Positions 7,813 through 9,789 of a DNA stretch of 9,789 nucleotides are shown here, piece by piece. The DNA comes from Candidatus Omnitrophota bacterium (GTDB taxonomy: Bacteria > Omnitrophota > Gorgyraeia > DTHP01). How positions within the stretch are numbered: the first letter of the stretch is position 1; each line of letters begins with the position of its first letter. Under the pieces are notes generated by a model. It saw only the letters and a program-made list of their open reading frames with translations. It was not told where the DNA came from and ran no database searches. A program made the translations under genes and the position numbers. The stretch spans positions 1 to 9,789 of the forward strand of contig JAMWCG010000026.1 in NCBI GenBank assembly GCA_023818555.1, written 5' to 3'.

Positions 7813-9789
7813 TTATGGGCCACCTAACCTTTTCTGAATTTCTTGTTTTAGCCAGTCTACCCATAAAGCTGAATTAACCAAGAATCTTGCTCCTTGATAA
7901 TCAGTAAAACCAACCATTCCAAAAAATGCCATTACTGAATCGGGAATCACATCAGATTCCTGAGGCACAGCAGTCCAAATTTTAAACTCATCCGGATAAT
8001 TCCCATGTTGAATAACTTTGCTAATTACCACATAAGGATGATGCGCGTCTTCTATCAAACTATCCAGAGTTTTTTGAATCTGCCCAGTGCTAAAAGGTGT
8101 CATTCCTACTAAAGCAATTTCTGGCTGTTCTGCTAAAACTCTCTTTACTTCCTCAAGACTTGCTCCCTTTATTTTTACCACTGCCTCATGGACATGATAA
8201 TGCTCTGCGGGTGTAAGAGAAATATCTACATTGAGCGTTCCAAATAAGCGCTGTAATTCATTTCCGGTAATATAAGAGGAAGTAACAGAAAGTAAATCTG
8301 GTACATATTTAGGACCAATGTCAAACTGAAAATCTTCACCAGTACTTCCTGTACCTGGCCCGGGGTCTTTAGAACGCCGATGCAAAGTAGTATCAAATTT
8401 CTCTACCCGTTTCCCAAAAGCACGATAAAGTGCCCCGAATACACGATTCATTCCGGTAGTATTACAGGATACCATACGCACCCATTTACTGCGTAAGAGG
8501 GCTGCAAAGTTACCCAAAATACCTGCCCAAGATTGGTCAGCAATAGTCTCCTTCTCTCCCCCATTAAACAAACCTTTTTTAACATTAGAATATTTTTCAT
8601 AAAATTCCTTATTGATCTCACCTGTGGTAGGTTTGCCTTTTTCTTTCCCACCGGGGGAAGCATCTATTACATATACCTCTATTCCTGTGTCCAGAACATC
8701 TTTTAAAGTCTGTGTTACCGGAAGACCTGCTTTCTGGAAATCGGCAATTTTTTTACTCTCCGGAGCATTAACCTGTTCATAAGTAATCAGGTCAAAACCC
8801 CAGCGCAGAGCAGTAACTGCATCTGCATCCGGAGTCCCCATGGCTACTGCCTGGGGATAGAAACCTAAATCAAGAAGTGCCACCAAATCCTTTAGTCCAA
8901 TAGTTCCTCCTCCATTTATAATATAGCGTTTCGCCTCAGGATGAATAATCAAAGCCAAAGGTGTCCCGGTAGCATCTGGGGAAGCGAGAGGGTCTGTCGA
9001 ACGGTGGAAGGCTACTGTCTGCTCCTTTCCCCCATTTACCGACCAGAGTCCCAGAAATTTCATCACACCAGGTACACCAAAAAGGATATTTTTCCCTTTA
9101 ATTGCACCTAAATTAAATTCTTTTTCCCGTCGCTCAATCTTAGGATTGGGTTGCTGGGCCGAGATTAAATCCATATTTTCAATAAAATTCCTAAACTGGT
9201 TATCTCTGGCAACGACTAAATCAATACTCCGTCCTGTCTTCTGGCTAAGAAGCATTATTGAAGTAACTGTATCTTGATAGAATCGGGTAGTCGCCTCAGG
9301 GGTCAATGTCTCTTTAATAATTGGGGTAACTACCAGAGTGGGATTACCTCTCGAAGAACGCAATTTTGCCATAGCAAATATCTCCCCATTTGCTCTCTTT
9401 AGATTGAAATAAATCTCTTCAGCTTTAGGTATCTCTCTAAAAAGGATCGTAGGAGATGTAGTCTCTATGCTATAACCTGCACCCAACTGGAGTCTTGACC
9501 CAATAAGGTCTCCCAAAGATTTCTCTACATCCCTTTGCTGGTCCCATTTTGCCCAGTCAATTGGTACCTTGGAATCAACGTAATCCAAGGCAAGCAAGGG
9601 ATTCCCTGCCAAGGCATCTAAAGCGGAACCACCCGCAGTAAGAGTCTTTATTCCTACTGCAGAGCCTTGAATCCCTCGCGCTTCTAATCGGTTAATCATA
9701 GAAGTCGCTCCCTCGCCACCTATATATAAAGTATTACCAGGATTATCAATAAAGGCATCCGCAATTTCATTATCCGGTCCAGCAAACTC
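7813..9789 (-). CDS. PGK C-terminal region fused to type II (archaeal-type) GAPDH, 5' partial
   Basis: The frame is open to the right edge: 658 residues are visible and the true start lies outside. Residues here count from the edge. Residues 1-70 match the PGK C-terminal end: FAGPDNEIADAF (family FAKGT..VAEA), TLYIGGEGATSMINRLEARG (family T-VGGGDTAAAVEKLG), TLTAGGSALDALAGNPLLAL (family STGGGASLELLEGKELPGVAAL). Residues about 75-287 are unassigned. From 288 a type II GAPDH follows: NGGGTIG nucleotide loop (292-298), NGGEK (409-413), catalytic C442 in VSCNTTG, HRRSKDP (470-476), HYHVH (530-534, likely holding the general-base His) and AVPQESDVIP near 608. GAPDH is full length for the archaeal family (about 340) with a short tail. 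PGK and GAPDH catalyse consecutive steps (3-phosphoglycerate, 1,3-bisphosphoglycerate, glyceraldehyde-3-phosphate), so fusion makes sense. Whether it has a signal peptide cannot be seen. GAPDH is firm; PGK is good but rests on one end of the domain. Confidence 0.88.
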   Translation of the reverse strand, partial: EFAGPDNEIADAFIDNPGNTLYIGGEGATSMINRLEARGIQGSAVGIKTLTAGGSALDALAGNPLLALDYVDSKVPIDWAKWDQQRDVEKSLGDLIGSRLQLGAGYSIETTSPTILFREIPKAEEIYFNLKRANGEIFAMAKLRSSRGNPTLVVTPIIKETLTPEATTRFYQDTVTSIMLLSQKTGRSIDLVVARDNQFRNFIENMDLISAQQPNPKIERREKEFNLGAIKGKNILFGVPGVMKFLGLWSVNGGKEQTVAFHRSTDPLASPDATGTPLALIIHPEAKRYIINGGGTIGLKDLVALLDLGFYPQAVAMGTPDADAVTALRWGFDLITYEQVNAPESKKIADFQKAGLPVTQTLKDVLDTGIEVYVIDASPGGKEKGKPTTGEINKEFYEKYSNVKKGLFNGGEKETIADQSWAGILGNFAALLRSKWVRMVSCNTTGMNRVFGALYRAFGKRVEKFDTTLHRRSKDPGPGTGSTGEDFQFDIGPKYVPDLLSVTSSYITGNELQRLFGTLNVDISLTPAEHYHVHEAVVKIKGASLEEVKRVLAEQPEIALVGMTPFSTGQIQKTLDSLIEDAHHPYVVISKVIQHGNYPDEFKIWTAVPQESDVIPDSVMAFFGMVGFTDYQGARFLVNSALWVDWLKQEIQKRLGGP

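Noticed and set aside
9697..9699. ATG as the start of the GAPDH-containing protein
   Set aside because: The frame stays open through 9700-9789, and the residues there continue the PGK motif (FAGPDNEIADAF...TLYIGG). This ATG is an internal Met and the gene is cut by the window edge.
1..9789. CRISPR arrays, tRNA or rRNA genes, insertion sequences
   Set aside because: Reading both strands, I saw no regularly spaced repeats, no tRNA- or rRNA-like segments and no transposase motifs. Nearly all of the window is accounted for by the large minus-strand genes.

Overview
All genes in this window lie on the minus strand, so they read from right to left. The DNA looks bacterial. It is AT-rich by eye, good Shine-Dalgarno sites precede the three large starts, there is one sigma70-like promoter, and three proteins begin with Sec-type hydrophobic N-termini. 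The mix of bacterial expression signals, archaeal-type sugar-phosphate enzymes, enlarged proteins and signal peptides on central-metabolism enzymes suggests an uncultured candidate-phylum bacterium. Omnitrophota is one guess; this is inference from style and is not proven here.

Layout in transcription order. (1) 9789-7813: a protein cut by the right edge. Its first visible residues match the C-terminal end of phosphoglycerate kinase (PGK). About 210 unassigned residues follow, then a complete archaeal-type (type II) glyceraldehyde-3-phosphate dehydrogenase (GAPDH). (2) 7754-7599: a possible 51-residue small protein. (3) 7556-6096: enolase with an N-terminal signal peptide or anchor and all its main catalytic residues. 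(4) 6075-3391: an 894-residue protein with a signal peptide and two tandem copies of the archaeal-type fructose-1,6-bisphosphate aldolase/phosphatase. The first copy is degenerate and the second has the full catalytic set. (5) 3367-3339: a promoter in the only other sizeable gap. (6) 3249 to the left edge: an enlarged phosphoenolpyruvate synthase with a signal peptide or anchor, cut before its C-terminal end. No stretch over 300 bases lacks a gene. The two gaps, 3250-3390 and 7557-7812, hold the promoter and the small ORF.

Together the enzymes trace the gluconeogenic route: pyruvate to PEP (PpsA), PEP to 2-phosphoglycerate (enolase), 3-phosphoglycerate to 1,3-bisphosphoglycerate (PGK), then to glyceraldehyde-3-phosphate (GAPDH), and triose phosphates to fructose-6-phosphate (FBP aldolase/phosphatase). 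Phosphoglycerate mutase and triosephosphate isomerase are not visible and could lie outside the window. The remarkable point is that each of the three proteins with a visible N-terminus carries an export-type leader, followed in each case by a similar basic RRI(K/R) motif. This suggests a sugar-phosphate pathway built to act at or beyond the cytoplasmic membrane, or proteins repurposed from that pathway. That would be unusual because the pathway needs ATP and NAD(P)H.
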